From Propylenella binzhouense (GTDB lineage: Bacteria > Pseudomonadota > Alphaproteobacteria > Rhizobiales > Afifellaceae), in the NCBI RefSeq assembly GCF_009866965.1, contig NZ_SPKJ01000020.1, positions 1-53,110 of the forward strand: a stretch of DNA of 53,110 nt. Reading direction: 5' to 3'. Made by a program: the position numbers and the translations under genes. Under the pieces are notes generated by a model that was given only the letters and a program-made list of their open reading frames with translations, did not search any database and was not told the origin of the DNA. This document shows, piece after piece, positions 36,446-45,380 of this stretch; within the stretch, counting starts at the first letter, position 1; each line of letters opens with the position of its first letter.

Positions 36446-36473
36446 AATCTAGTCCTCCGGCGCCCCGGGTCAA
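36446..36473 (-). promoter_or_regulatory. Promoter of the AraC-family gene, predicting a leaderless mRNA
   Basis: On the minus strand TTGACC (36473-36468), 16 bases, TAGATT (36451-36446). The -10 ends five bases before the ATG at 36440, so transcription should begin at or next to the start codon. No Shine-Dalgarno sequence is present. Confidence 0.5.
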
Positions 36474-36612
36474 ATCGCCCCGTCCGCCGGAAACCGAGCA
36501 CGACTTGCCGACCATGCCCGCGTCGCACTAAGGAATGCTCCAGAAGAACAACTCTCGGGAGGTCGAAGAGGCCGATTCGGCGGCAGGTCCGGACCCGGCA
36601 TCGAGGCTGATC

Positions 36613-38580
36613 ATGGCTTGGCGGCTCGAACGACCCTCGTCGACGACACTGAAGCGCCTGGCTGCGGGCATTCACGACATCATCGCGGCGGGCTTCTCGA
36701 TCGCGCTCGCGCTGCTGCTGCGCTATGGCTGGCAGAACCTTCCGCCGCCCTCCCAGATCGTGACGGTCGTGGCCGTGTTCGCGGCGATCGCGGCCGTGGC
36801 GTTCTGGTTCTTCCGGCTCGGCCGCGGGATCTGGCGCTTCGCGTCCCTCACGGACCTCCGCAACATCGTGCTTGCGAGCACGGTGACGGTGGTCGCCTTC
36901 CTCATCCTGATGTTCCTCGTCAACCGGCTCGCCTACGTGCCCCGGTCGGTGCCGCTCATCGCGTGGTTCATCCTGATCGTCATGCTCGCCACGCCGCGCA
37001 TCTTCCACCGGCTCCTGAAGGACGGCGGCATCGGCGCGCTGCTCCAGGTCCAGGAGGCGCTGCAGCCGCGCCAGCGCGTCCTGATCGTGGCCTCGGCCGG
37101 CCAGGCGGACCGCGTGATTCGCCGCTTCGGGCTCGAGCAGAGCCCGCACTACCGGCTCGTCGGGGTCGTCGACTTCCGCAGGCGCTCGAAGGGACGGACG
37201 GTCCGGGGCGTGCCCATCCTCGGGGACGTCGCGGAGATCGACGGCATCCTCGCGACCCTTGCCCGGCAGGGCCTCAGGCCCGACGCCATGATCATCACGG
37301 CGGCACAGGGGAACCGCGAGGCGCTGCAGGCGGTGGCGATCGCCGCCGCCGGCCACGGCATCGCGATCAAGCGGCTGAACGATCCGGTCGGAGTCCTCTC
37401 CAAGGAGGAGCCGGAATTCCATGCGGTCACCCTCGAGGACCTGCTCGGCCGGCCCCCGGTGCGCCTTGAGCTCGAGCAGATCCACCAGCTGATCGCGGGC
37501 CAGGTGGTGCTCATCACCGGTGCCGGCGGCAGCATCGGCTCCGAGATCGCGCGCCAGGTGGCCGCCTACGGCCCGGAGCGGCTCGTGCTCGTCGACAACA
37601 GCGAGTTCAACCTCTACTCGATCGATCGCAGGATCGCCGCCCTCAACCCCGCCCTCTGCAAGGCGAGCATCCTCGCCTCCGTGCGCGACCGCCGGACAAT
37701 CAGGCGCATCATCGCGCGCGAGCGGCCGGCGCTGATCTTCCACGCCGCCGCGCTGAAGCACGTCCCGCTGGTGGAGATGAACCTCTCGGAGGGCGTGCTC
37801 ACCAATGTGATGGGGACCTGCAACGTCGCCGATGCCGCGGTCGATGCGGGGGTCGGCGCGATGGTCCTGATCTCGACGGACAAGGCGATCCGGCCGACGA
37901 GCGCCATGGGCGCCTCCAAGCGGGCGGCCGAGGCCTATTGCCAGGCCCTCGACGTGGCGGAGGACGGCACCCGCTTCATCACCGTTCGCTTCGGCAACGT
38001 GCTCGGGTCGAACGGCTCCGTGGTGCCGCTCTTCGAGGAGCAGATCCGGACGGGCGGGCCGGTCACGGTGACGCATCCGGACATGCAGCGCTATTTCATG
38101 ACGATCCGCGAGGCGACGGAGCTCGTCCTCCAGGCGGCCGTCCACGGGCTCGGCCATCCCGACGAGCGCGGCCGCATCCTCGTGCTCGACATGGGCAAGC
38201 CGGTGCGCATCGTCGATCTCGCGCGGACGCTGATCGCGCTTTCGGGATACCGGCCGGACATCGACATCCCGATCCAGTTCACCGGGCTGCGCCCGGGGGA
38301 GAAGCTGTTCGAGGAGCTGTTCGACCCGAAGGAGGCCGCGATGCCGACCTCCACCGAAGGCGTGCTCATCGCCTCGCCGCGGCTCTTCGACAAGGATTTG
38401 CTCCTCCTTGCGCTGCAGCGGCTCGAGCGCGCGGCCCGGCGCGACGACGTGGCCGAGGCGCGCAACACCCTCGCGGACATCGTGCCGGAATTCACCGGCG
38501 CGGCCGCCGCTCCCCCCGTCGTGGAGGCCAACCCGCACGGAGAGCCGTTCCGGGTGCCCTCCGAACCAACCCTCCACTGA
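36613..38580 (+). CDS. Membrane-bound UDP-sugar 4,6-dehydratase (WbpM/WreV/CapD family)
   Basis: 655 residues. Four N-terminal membrane helices (about 18-130), a first nucleotide-binding domain (RVLIVASAGQADRVIRRFG), then the SDR domain with GAGGSIGSEIARQ. The catalytic set is S-M-K in STDKAIRPTSAMGASKR, with Met replacing the usual Tyr, which is diagnostic of WbpM-type UDP-GlcNAc 4,6-dehydratases. It would make UDP-4-keto-6-deoxy-GlcNAc. The start at 36613 has GAGG six bases upstream; an ATG at 36535 would add 26 polar residues but has no usable ribosome-binding site. First gene of the polysaccharide locus. Confidence 0.9.
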   Translation: MAWRLERPSSTTLKRLAAGIHDIIAAGFSIALALLLRYGWQNLPPPSQIVTVVAVFAAIAAVAFWFFRLGRGIWRFASLTDLRNIVLASTVTVVAFLILMFLVNRLAYVPRSVPLIAWFILIVMLATPRIFHRLLKDGGIGALLQVQEALQPRQRVLIVASAGQADRVIRRFGLEQSPHYRLVGVVDFRRRSKGRTVRGVPILGDVAEIDGILATLARQGLRPDAMIITAAQGNREALQAVAIAAAGHGIAIKRLNDPVGVLSKEEPEFHAVTLEDLLGRPPVRLELEQIHQLIAGQVVLITGAGGSIGSEIARQVAAYGPERLVLVDNSEFNLYSIDRRIAALNPALCKASILASVRDRRTIRRIIARERPALIFHAAALKHVPLVEMNLSEGVLTNVMGTCNVADAAVDAGVGAMVLISTDKAIRPTSAMGASKRAAEAYCQALDVAEDGTRFITVRFGNVLGSNGSVVPLFEEQIRTGGPVTVTHPDMQRYFMTIREATELVLQAAVHGLGHPDERGRILVLDMGKPVRIVDLARTLIALSGYRPDIDIPIQFTGLRPGEKLFEELFDPKEAAMPTSTEGVLIASPRLFDKDLLLLALQRLERAARRDDVAEARNTLADIVPEFTGAAAAPPVVEANPHGEPFRVPSEPTLH

Positions 38581-38598
38581 CGATCCGAAGGGCGAAGA

Positions 38599-39648
38599 AT
38601 GGCCGAAGACGCTGCGCCGGCCTGGCGCAATCCGGACATCGGCGCGGTCCTCGTCACCGGGGCGGCCGGGTTCATCGGCTTCCATGTCGCGCGCCGGCTC
38701 TGCCGCGACGGCGCGCGCGTCGTCGGGATCGACAATCTCACGCCCTATTACGACCCGGCGCTGAAGCGGGCGCGGCTCGCCGAGCTCGCCGAGCTTCCGA
38801 ACTTCGCCTTCCACGAGCTCGACATCACGGACGCGGGTCGCGTCGCGGGGCTCGTTCGCGACGAGGCGATCGGGCAAGTGGTCCACCTCGCCGCGCAGCC
38901 GGGCGTCCGCCACTCGCTCACGCATCCCTTCGACTATACCAAGGCCAACATCGAGGGCTTTCTCAGCATCCTCGAGGCCTGCCGCCACAACGGCGTCGGC
39001 CATCTCGTCTACGCCTCGTCGAGCTCCGTCTACGGCACGCAGGCCCGCCAGCCCTTCGACGAGCACGCGCCATCCGTGCACCCGATCTCGCTCTATGCCG
39101 CGACGAAGCGCGCCAACGAGCTGATGGCGCACACCTACAGCCACCTCTACGCGCTGCCGACGACCGGCCTGCGCTTCTTCACGGTCTACGGTCCCTGGGG
39201 ACGCCCGGACATGGCGCCCTTCAAGTTCACCCGCGCCATTCTCGCGGGCGAGCCGATCGAGCTCTACAATTTCGGCGAGATGAGCCGCGACTTCACCTAT
39301 GTGGACGACGTCGTCGAGGGGGTCGTGCGCATCCTCGCGCGTCCGCCGCAGCCCGACCCGCACTGGAACCCCGTCGACCCGGATCCGGCCACCAGCGCCG
39401 CGCCCTGGCGCGTCTACAACATCGGCAATGACAGCGCCGTCGGCCTCTGGGATTTCGTGCGGGCGATCGAGGCGGCGACCGGCCGCGAGGCCGCGGTCGA
39501 ACTGAAGCCGATGCAGCCCGGCGACGTCCGCAGCACGCTTGCCTCGGTCGACGACCTCAGGGAGGCCGTCGGCTTCCGCCCCGACACGCCGATACGCGAG
39601 GGCGTGAAGCGGTTCGTGGACTGGTACGTCGACTATTACGGCCGCTGA
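38599..39648 (+). CDS. lpsL: UDP-glucuronate 4-epimerase-like (LpsL family)
   Basis: 349 residues, an extended SDR. The NAD loop is GAAGFIGFHV near residue 20, then SSSSVYG and the YxxxK pair in YAATKRANELMAHTYSHLY. The segments GLRFFTVYGPWGRPDMAPFKFTRAI and NFGEMSRDFTYVDDVVEGVVRIL are the hallmarks of UDP-GlcA epimerases, which give UDP-galacturonate for lipopolysaccharide. It lies 18 bases after the 4,6-dehydratase. Its last 13 bases overlap the end of the convergent sugar transferase gene. Confidence 0.88.
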   Translation: MAEDAAPAWRNPDIGAVLVTGAAGFIGFHVARRLCRDGARVVGIDNLTPYYDPALKRARLAELAELPNFAFHELDITDAGRVAGLVRDEAIGQVVHLAAQPGVRHSLTHPFDYTKANIEGFLSILEACRHNGVGHLVYASSSSVYGTQARQPFDEHAPSVHPISLYAATKRANELMAHTYSHLYALPTTGLRFFTVYGPWGRPDMAPFKFTRAILAGEPIELYNFGEMSRDFTYVDDVVEGVVRILARPPQPDPHWNPVDPDPATSAAPWRVYNIGNDSAVGLWDFVRAIEAATGREAAVELKPMQPGDVRSTLASVDDLREAVGFRPDTPIREGVKRFVDWYVDYYGR

Positions 39649-40643
39649 GCGCGGAACCGCGCGCCGCGCAGCCCGAGAAGATGGGCGTAGACGCCCGCCG
39701 CCAGCAGGACGGCCGCCGCGAGGGAGATGACCGGGCGGTGGAGCGCCGATACGGCAAGGCCCGCGAGGGCGGCATCGAGGATGAGGACGGTCCCGGCCAC
39801 GCGCTTGTGCGTGAGACCGCGGTCGACCGCCCGCTGGTAGGCGTGCAGGCGGTGTGCGGCGGCGATGTTCTCCCGGCGCAGGATGCGCCCGAGCAGCGTC
39901 GCCGTCGCGTCGAGCTCGAAATAGAGCGGCAGGATGATCGCGGAGGCGAGCGCGCCGGACGCCGCGGCGGCGATCAGAAGCCAGCCGAGCAGGAAGCCGA
40001 GCGTTGCGCTTCCGACGTCGCCCATGAAGATCCGCGCCGGCGGCCAGTTGAAGACCAGGAAGCCGAGCGCCGCCCCGAGGACGACGGCGGCATCCGCGCT
40101 CAGCCATGAAAGCGCCGGCGCGGCGAGCGCGAGCACGAGGATGCCCGCCGCGACCATCGCCGCCTCGCCTGCCGCAAGCCCGTCGATCCCGTCCATGAAG
40201 TTGAAGAGGTTGACGAACCAGAGCCAGGCGATGCCCGCGACGAGGCGGTCGGCCGGAACCGGCAGCAGGCCGGCGAAGATTGTGGCGCCTTCCGGCAGCG
40301 CGGACAGGCCGAGCGCCACGGCGGCGGCCTGGACGGCGAGCCGGACGGCCGCCCTGACATGGCCGAAATCGTCGAGCACGGAGACGGCCGCGAGCAGCGC
40401 CGCGCCGGCGAGAACGGCCGGTCCGCCGCTCCCCGCGCCGACGCTCCAGAGGGCGAGCCATCCGAGAAGGATCACCGGGACGAACCCGATTCCGCCGCCG
40501 CGCGGAACCGGCGCGCTGTGCGAGCTTCGCGCGTTGGGGGTATCGAGGAGGCGCGAGCGCGCGAACCCGATCGCAGCCCGTACCGCGACGGCTGTCGCCA
40601 GGAACGCGAGCGCGGCGGATGCGATCAGGATGGCAGGAGACAA
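39636..40643 (-). CDS. Polyprenyl-phosphate sugar-1-phosphate transferase (WecA/WbpL/WreU type)
   Basis: 335 residues, about ten membrane helices. PNPT motifs are visible: NARSSHSAPVPRGGGIGFV, VSVLDDFGHV (DD pair), NLFNFMDGIDGLA (metal-binding), FMGDVGSATLGFLLG and the histidine block HRLHAYQR. It would start O-antigen synthesis by moving a sugar-1-phosphate to undecaprenyl phosphate. The best start is TTG at 40643, with GGAG six bases upstream, as no ATG lies near the conserved SPAILIASAAL. It is divergent from the reductase gene at 40756; the pairing is typical of wbpK-wbpL and wreQ-wreU. Confidence 0.9.
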   Translation of the reverse strand: MSPAILIASAALAFLATAVAVRAAIGFARSRLLDTPNARSSHSAPVPRGGGIGFVPVILLGWLALWSVGAGSGGPAVLAGAALLAAVSVLDDFGHVRAAVRLAVQAAAVALGLSALPEGATIFAGLLPVPADRLVAGIAWLWFVNLFNFMDGIDGLAAGEAAMVAAGILVLALAAPALSWLSADAAVVLGAALGFLVFNWPPARIFMGDVGSATLGFLLGWLLIAAAASGALASAIILPLYFELDATATLLGRILRRENIAAAHRLHAYQRAVDRGLTHKRVAGTVLILDAALAGLAVSALHRPVISLAAAVLLAAGVYAHLLGLRGARFRAQRP

Positions 40644-40669
40644 GGGCGGCTCCGGTCGGCGGCTAGGTG

Positions 40670-40688
40670 TGTACAGTGCGGGACCGAA
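40670..40688 (-). other. Second copy of the element found upstream of tolC
   Basis: On the minus strand TTCGGTCCCGCACTGTACA, ending 27 bases before the TTG start at 40643. It differs from the 1831-1850 copy by one mismatch and one missing base. A TTGACC lies just upstream (40694-40689), so the element may overlap the promoter spacer, with TACACA as a -10 candidate. Confidence 0.3.
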
Positions 40689-40755
40689 GGTCAAGAATGG
40701 ACCACCATTCCGCGTGTGCAGCCGGCCGGCGCGTGGCCGTAGCGGGAGGAGAGGG

Positions 40756-41724
40756 ATGTCCGAGACGGGCGGGGCCGGCGGGCCGACGGTGCTCGTGACC
40801 GGTGCCACCGGCTTCGTGGGGAGGAACGTCGCCGGCGCGCTTCGCGGAGCGCGCTTCCGCGTGCGCGCCGCCGTGCGCCGGCCGGGAGCGGAGGGATTCG
40901 CGGACGAGACGGTCAGGATCTCCGCCATCGGAAGCGCGACCGACTGGAACGAGGCGCTGGCGGGCGTGCATGCGGTCGTGCACGCGGCCGGCCTCGCCCA
41001 TCGGCCGGCAAGGGCCCGGGACGCGGATCGCGAGCTCTATGCCGAAGTGAACGTGGAGGGCACGCGGCGCCTCGCCGAGGCGGCCGCCTCGCGCGGAATT
41101 GGCACCTTCGTGTTCCTGAGCTCGATCGCCGTCAACGGCGCGGAGACGGATGGCATTCCGTTCCGGGAGAGCGACGAGCCGCATCCCGTCACGGTCTACG
41201 GGCAGAGCAAGGCGCTCGCCGAGGATGCGGTCCGGCGCGTCGCGGAGAGGTCCGGCATGCGCGCCCTCATCCTGAGGCCTCCCCTCATCCATGGACCCGC
41301 AGCGCCCGGAAACTTCGCGTTGCTCGCCCGCGCGGTCGGACTGCGCCTGCCGCTCCCCTTCGGGCGCGTCGACAATCGCAGGGCCTATCTCGGGATCGAC
41401 AATCTCGCCGGCTTCATCGTCGACCGGCTGCGCGGGCCGGAGCCGGCGGGGACCTTCATCCTGGCGGACGACGAGCAATGCTCCACGGCGCGCCTCGCCT
41501 CCCTGATCGCTTCGGCGCTGGGCAGGTCCCCTCGCCTGCTGCCGGTGCCCCCGCGGCTCCTGCGCGGCGGGCTCTCGGTGCTCCGCCGGAAGGAGATGGC
41601 CGGAAGCATTCTCGGTTCGCTCGAGGTCGATACGGCGCGGATGCGCTCGACCGGCTGGTCGCCGCCCTGCACGCTCGAAGAAGGCATTCGTCGCGCGCTG
41701 CGCCGAAGCGAGGGCGCGGAATGA
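40756..41724 (+). CDS. NAD-dependent epimerase/reductase of 6-deoxy-HexNAc synthesis (WreQ/WbpK-like)
   Basis: 322 residues, an SDR with the NAD loop GATGFVGRNVAGAL near residue 16, VVHAAGLAHRP, FLSSIAVNGAETDGIPF and the YxxxK pair in TVYGQSKALAED. The AHRP and VNG words are typical of the small SDR reductases that reduce UDP-4-keto-6-deoxy-GlcNAc to UDP-QuiNAc or UDP-FucNAc next to WbpL-type transferases. The substrate stereochemistry cannot be read from sequence. A strong GGAGGAGAGGG precedes the ATG. It is divergent from the transferase gene by 112 bases and leads a three-gene plus-strand run. Confidence 0.82.
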   Translation: MSETGGAGGPTVLVTGATGFVGRNVAGALRGARFRVRAAVRRPGAEGFADETVRISAIGSATDWNEALAGVHAVVHAAGLAHRPARARDADRELYAEVNVEGTRRLAEAAASRGIGTFVFLSSIAVNGAETDGIPFRESDEPHPVTVYGQSKALAEDAVRRVAERSGMRALILRPPLIHGPAAPGNFALLARAVGLRLPLPFGRVDNRRAYLGIDNLAGFIVDRLRGPEPAGTFILADDEQCSTARLASLIASALGRSPRLLPVPPRLLRGGLSVLRRKEMAGSILGSLEVDTARMRSTGWSPPCTLEEGIRRALRRSEGAE

Positions 41725-41778
41725 ACGCCGGACCCGGGACCCTGGGGCGGCCGGATCCGACACCCGCCGGCCCGCGCC

Positions 41779-42885
41779 ATGCCTGAGGTCAGCGTGGTGA
41801 TGCCGGTCCGGAACGCGGCGCCGTTCCTGGCGCCTGCGCTGCGGAGCATCCTCGAGCAGACGGGCGTCAAGTTCGAGCTGATCGCGGTCGACGACGGATC
41901 GTCGGACGGCAGCTCCGCCATCCTCGCGGACTTCGCCGCCTCGCACGGCAACATGCACGTGATCCCCGGCGAGGGGCGTGGCATTTCGCGCGCCCTGAAC
42001 CGCGGCATCGCGGCGGCCTCGGCACCGCTCGTCGCGCGCATGGATGCCGACGACATCGCGCTTCCCGGGCGCGTTGCCCGCCAATGCGCCCATCTCGCCG
42101 CACATCCGGACCTGGGCGTCCTCGGCACCCAGGCGCAGGCGATCGACGAAGCGGGCCGCCCGACGAGGCGCATGCACGTGCCGGTCGGCCCCGGCCGTGT
42201 GCGCCGCGCTCTCGACATCAGCTCCGCGCTCATCCATCCGAGCGTCATGATGCGACGGCAGCTCCTGCTCGCCGCCGGCGGCTATCGGCCGGCCTTCGAC
42301 GGGGCGGAAGACTACGACCTGTGGCTCAGGCTCGCGGACGCCACGCAGATCGACAATTTGCCCGACACGCTGCTCCTCTACCGCCGGCACGGCAGCCAGG
42401 CCTCGACGGCGAGGCGCTTCCGCCAGGCGCGTCTTGCCGCCCTCGCCTATGCCCTCGCGACGTCCGATCTCGCGGGCGCCGGCCTCGACACCGAACTGAG
42501 CGCGGCCGAGCTCCGAAAGCGCTTCCTCGCTTCCTCCCCCGATGCGGCCCGGCGGCTGCGCCGGCTCGTCGCCACCCGGCTCGCCGACAATGGCGGCAGC
42601 ACCAGCATGCGCGGCGGCCGCTATTTCCGGGCCGTTCTCGCTCGCGCGGGAGACGGCGCGGAACCGTCCCTGCGCCGCCGGCTCGCGCTCGCGGCCGTGC
42701 GCCACGAGCTCCACCTCGCCCGCGCCGGGCGGCCCGCCGAGGCGGCGGCATCTCTCCTGCGCGATCTTCTTCAATGGCGCACGGGGCTCCTCGCGGCCTA
42801 TCTGCAGCACGGCGCGATCGTCTGGACCTCCCGACGCGCCGGCGGGCGCTCAGGCACGGCCGCCCCACCCTGCGGGGACGCGTGA
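41779..42885 (+). CDS. Family 2 glycosyltransferase
   Basis: 368 residues. The GT-A domain begins VSVVMPVRNAAPFLAPALRSILEQ, with the nucleotide-binding VDDGSSDGS and the DxD metal motif in ARMDADDIALPGR, then HPSVMMRR and GAEDYDLWLRLAD. The last 150 residues are basic, Ala/Arg-rich and helical, with no further domain I recognise. It would add one sugar of the O-chain in the cytoplasm. The donor and acceptor are unknown. It starts 54 bases after the reductase gene; its stop overlaps the GTG start of the next gene. Confidence 0.9.
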   Translation: MPEVSVVMPVRNAAPFLAPALRSILEQTGVKFELIAVDDGSSDGSSAILADFAASHGNMHVIPGEGRGISRALNRGIAAASAPLVARMDADDIALPGRVARQCAHLAAHPDLGVLGTQAQAIDEAGRPTRRMHVPVGPGRVRRALDISSALIHPSVMMRRQLLLAAGGYRPAFDGAEDYDLWLRLADATQIDNLPDTLLLYRRHGSQASTARRFRQARLAALAYALATSDLAGAGLDTELSAAELRKRFLASSPDAARRLRRLVATRLADNGGSTSMRGGRYFRAVLARAGDGAEPSLRRRLALAAVRHELHLARAGRPAEAAASLLRDLLQWRTGLLAAYLQHGAIVWTSRRAGGRSGTAAPPCGDA

Positions 42886-44069
42886 GCGGAAAGCACCTTC
42901 TCCTCGTCGTCACCGACGAACGCTACTTCTGGGGACACCGCCTCGCGCTCGCGCGCGCGGCGCGCGACGCCGGCTGGGCGGTCACCGTTGCGACCGCGCC
43001 CGCAGGACTGACCGAAAGCATTCGCGCGGAAGGATTCCGGATCGAACCGATCGCCTGGAAGCGCGCGAGCCTCGACCCGCGCGCACTCCTCGCCGAGGTG
43101 CTCGCGCTCCGCCGCATTTTCCGCCGGGCCGGACCGGACGTCGTGCACGCCGTCTCGATGCGGGCGGTCCTTGCCGCCTCGCTCGCCGCGCTCGCCACGC
43201 CGGACCTGCCGATGGTGAACGCCTTCACCGGCCTCGGCTATACCTTCGCGGCGGCAGAAAGCCGCCGCGCGCGCCTGCTCGCCCGCCTTCTCGCTGCGAT
43301 CTTCCGCCTGACCCTCCGGCGCGAGCGCTCGGTCGTTCTCCTCGAGAACGAGGACGACCGGAATTTCGTCGTCCGCGCCTTCGCGGTTCCGCCGGAGCGG
43401 ACCGCCGTCAATCCCGGCTCCGGCGTGGACATGGCCCGCTTCGCGGCGCTTCCGCCGCCACACAATCCCCGGCCGGTGGTAGCCTGCGCGGCCCGCATGC
43501 TCGCCATGAAGGGAATCCCAGAGCTCGTCGAGGCCCGCCGCATTCTCCTCGCGCGCGGCGTGGAGCACGACCTCGTTCTCGCCGGCGGTATCGATCCTTC
43601 AAATCCGACAGCGATTTCCGAACGCCGGCTCAGAGACTGGATGAAGAACGACGGCGTGGAATGGCTCGGCGATCTCGACGATGTCCGTGTGCTCTGGAAA
43701 CGGGCCGACATCGCCGTCCTCGCGTCGCGCGGTGGCGAAGGCGTCCCGCTCTCCCTCGTCGAGGCGGCGGCCTCGGGACGGCCCCTCGTGGCGACGCTCG
43801 TACCGGGCTGCCGCGACATCGTGGAGGACGGCCGGAACGGCCTTCTCGTGCCGCCGCGGGAGCCCGCGGCCCTCGCCGCTGCGCTCGAACGCCTGATCCG
43901 AGACGGCGAGCTCAGGATAAGCATGGGCGCGGCGAGCGCGTGCCGGGCGCGCGCGGCGTTCTCAAGCGAGATCGTGACGGAGCGTACGCTCGCGCTCTAC
44001 CGGGCGCTGACGGAAGGACCGCCCGCAGGCGGACGGCCGGACCGCCGCCGGACGCGGCCTTCCGGCTGA
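42882..44069 (+). CDS. Family 4 glycosyltransferase
   Basis: 395 residues, a GT-B enzyme. The N-terminal half has LLLVVTDERYFWGHRLALARAARDAG and NAFTGLGYTFAAAESRRA; the C-terminal half carries the GT4 signature RGGEGVPLSLVEAAASGRPLVAT (E-x7-E) and GCRDIVEDGRNGLLVPP. It resembles retaining transferases acting early on lipid-linked intermediates. The start is GTG at 42882, overlapping the previous stop (GTGA), with GGGGA upstream. It converges with the minus-strand GT2 gene, 13 bases away. Confidence 0.9.
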   Translation: MSGKHLLLVVTDERYFWGHRLALARAARDAGWAVTVATAPAGLTESIRAEGFRIEPIAWKRASLDPRALLAEVLALRRIFRRAGPDVVHAVSMRAVLAASLAALATPDLPMVNAFTGLGYTFAAAESRRARLLARLLAAIFRLTLRRERSVVLLENEDDRNFVVRAFAVPPERTAVNPGSGVDMARFAALPPPHNPRPVVACAARMLAMKGIPELVEARRILLARGVEHDLVLAGGIDPSNPTAISERRLRDWMKNDGVEWLGDLDDVRVLWKRADIAVLASRGGEGVPLSLVEAAASGRPLVATLVPGCRDIVEDGRNGLLVPPREPAALAAALERLIRDGELRISMGAASACRARAAFSSEIVTERTLALYRALTEGPPAGGRPDRRRTRPSG

Positions 44070-44082
44070 AACGGGTCCGACC

Positions 44083-45255
44083 CTAGTAGAGCGTCTCGCG
44101 CCAGCGCCGGTATTGCGACTGGTGCAGCCGCTCCGACGGGCCCCATTTCCGCTGCTGGTCCTTCGGCTTCACCTTTGCGCGGGTGCGCTTGAGCGCCAGG
44201 CGGGCGCTCAGCTCCGGGCGCCGGACATATTCGGCGAGGTTGCTCCATCGTCCCCGCCGCAGGCTGAAATAGGCGACCCGCCTGAGGAGATAGACGATGT
44301 AGTACATGTTGCCGTCGTTCTCGAAGGTGTGCCGCGAGAACATTTCGAGCGCGAGGCGGATGTCCTCGGGCTGCGCCTCGTAGGGCCGGAAGCCGGTGAA
44401 CTCGATGAGCTTGAAGACGGTGGCGGCCTTCACGTAGTCCCGCTCCTCCGCGGTGAGCGCGGGGAAGAGATCGAGCAGCTCCGCGATGCTCTCCTTCTTG
44501 CGCGCCTCGGCGAGCATCTCCTTCTCGAAGATGAGATCGGGCATGCCATGCTCGATCCGCTGCGCGGAGACGCCGGAAAGCGAGCCGAAGAAGGCCTGGA
44601 TCCGGCCCTCGCGGAGGGACTTCCCGGAGATGCTGTTCGGGTGGACCCGGTACCAGCCGACGACGGGTTCGCGCAGGTTCTCCATCCATCCGAGGCGCGC
44701 CAGCCGCCAATAGAGGTCGGCGTCCTCGGCATGGAAGACGTACCGGTAGCCGCCGACGGCGCGCAGCGCCTCGGTGCGGACCATCAGGAAGGGATGCGGG
44801 AGGAACGGCTCGACTGCCGGCGTCAGGTAGGCGTTCGCCTTGTCGATCGGATCGACGACCCAGATGCCGTAGCGGATGTTGTCTTCCTTGATGAAGCCGA
44901 TCGCCCCGCCGACCGCCACCGCGTGCGGGTGGTCGTTCAGGTACCGGACCTGGCGGGCGAAGCGATCGCGGGTCGAAATGTCGTCGCCGTCCATGCGGGC
45001 GACCAGCGGCGCGGTCACGTGCGCGAGACCGTAGTTCAGGGCGTCGACGATCCCGCCGTTCTCCTTCGACAGGAGGACGAAGCGCGGGTCGTCGCCGACG
45101 GTCTCGCGGAAGATCTCCGCCGTGCCGTCGGTCGAGCCGTCATCGATCATCAGGACCCGGAAGTATTCGAAGCTCTGCCGCTGGAGGCTGAGCAGCGCGC
45201 TCCGGATCGTCCCGGCAGCGTTGTACGCCGGAAGAAGCACATCTACGACGGCCAT
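44083..45255 (-). CDS. Family 2 glycosyltransferase with helical C-terminal extension
   Basis: 390 residues. The GT-A domain (about 1-210) starts VVDVLLPAYNAAGTIRSALLSLQRQ and shows MIDDGSTDGTAEIF, ARMDGDDISTRDRFARQVRYL and the ED motif HAEDADLYWRLARLG. The remaining 180 residues are a mixed charged helical extension (EKEMLAEARKKESIAELLDLFPALTAEERDYVK) without a known domain. It is the last gene of a minus-strand run behind the two FkbM genes, 125 bases after the first of them, and probably acts in the same O-chain pathway. Confidence 0.9.
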   Translation of the reverse strand: MAVVDVLLPAYNAAGTIRSALLSLQRQSFEYFRVLMIDDGSTDGTAEIFRETVGDDPRFVLLSKENGGIVDALNYGLAHVTAPLVARMDGDDISTRDRFARQVRYLNDHPHAVAVGGAIGFIKEDNIRYGIWVVDPIDKANAYLTPAVEPFLPHPFLMVRTEALRAVGGYRYVFHAEDADLYWRLARLGWMENLREPVVGWYRVHPNSISGKSLREGRIQAFFGSLSGVSAQRIEHGMPDLIFEKEMLAEARKKESIAELLDLFPALTAEERDYVKAATVFKLIEFTGFRPYEAQPEDIRLALEMFSRHTFENDGNMYYIVYLLRRVAYFSLRRGRWSNLAEYVRRPELSARLALKRTRAKVKPKDQQRKWGPSERLHQSQYRRWRETLY

Positions 45256-45380
45256 ATCCTACCTTCCCGCCGCATTGAGGGCATGTTGTTCATTTGCCGG
45301 GGCGCCCGTCATGGCCGCAGGTCCCGGCCCGCGGCCGCGGTCGAGCGCATCCGGATGCGCATCTTTCGCCGTCCGGCCGG

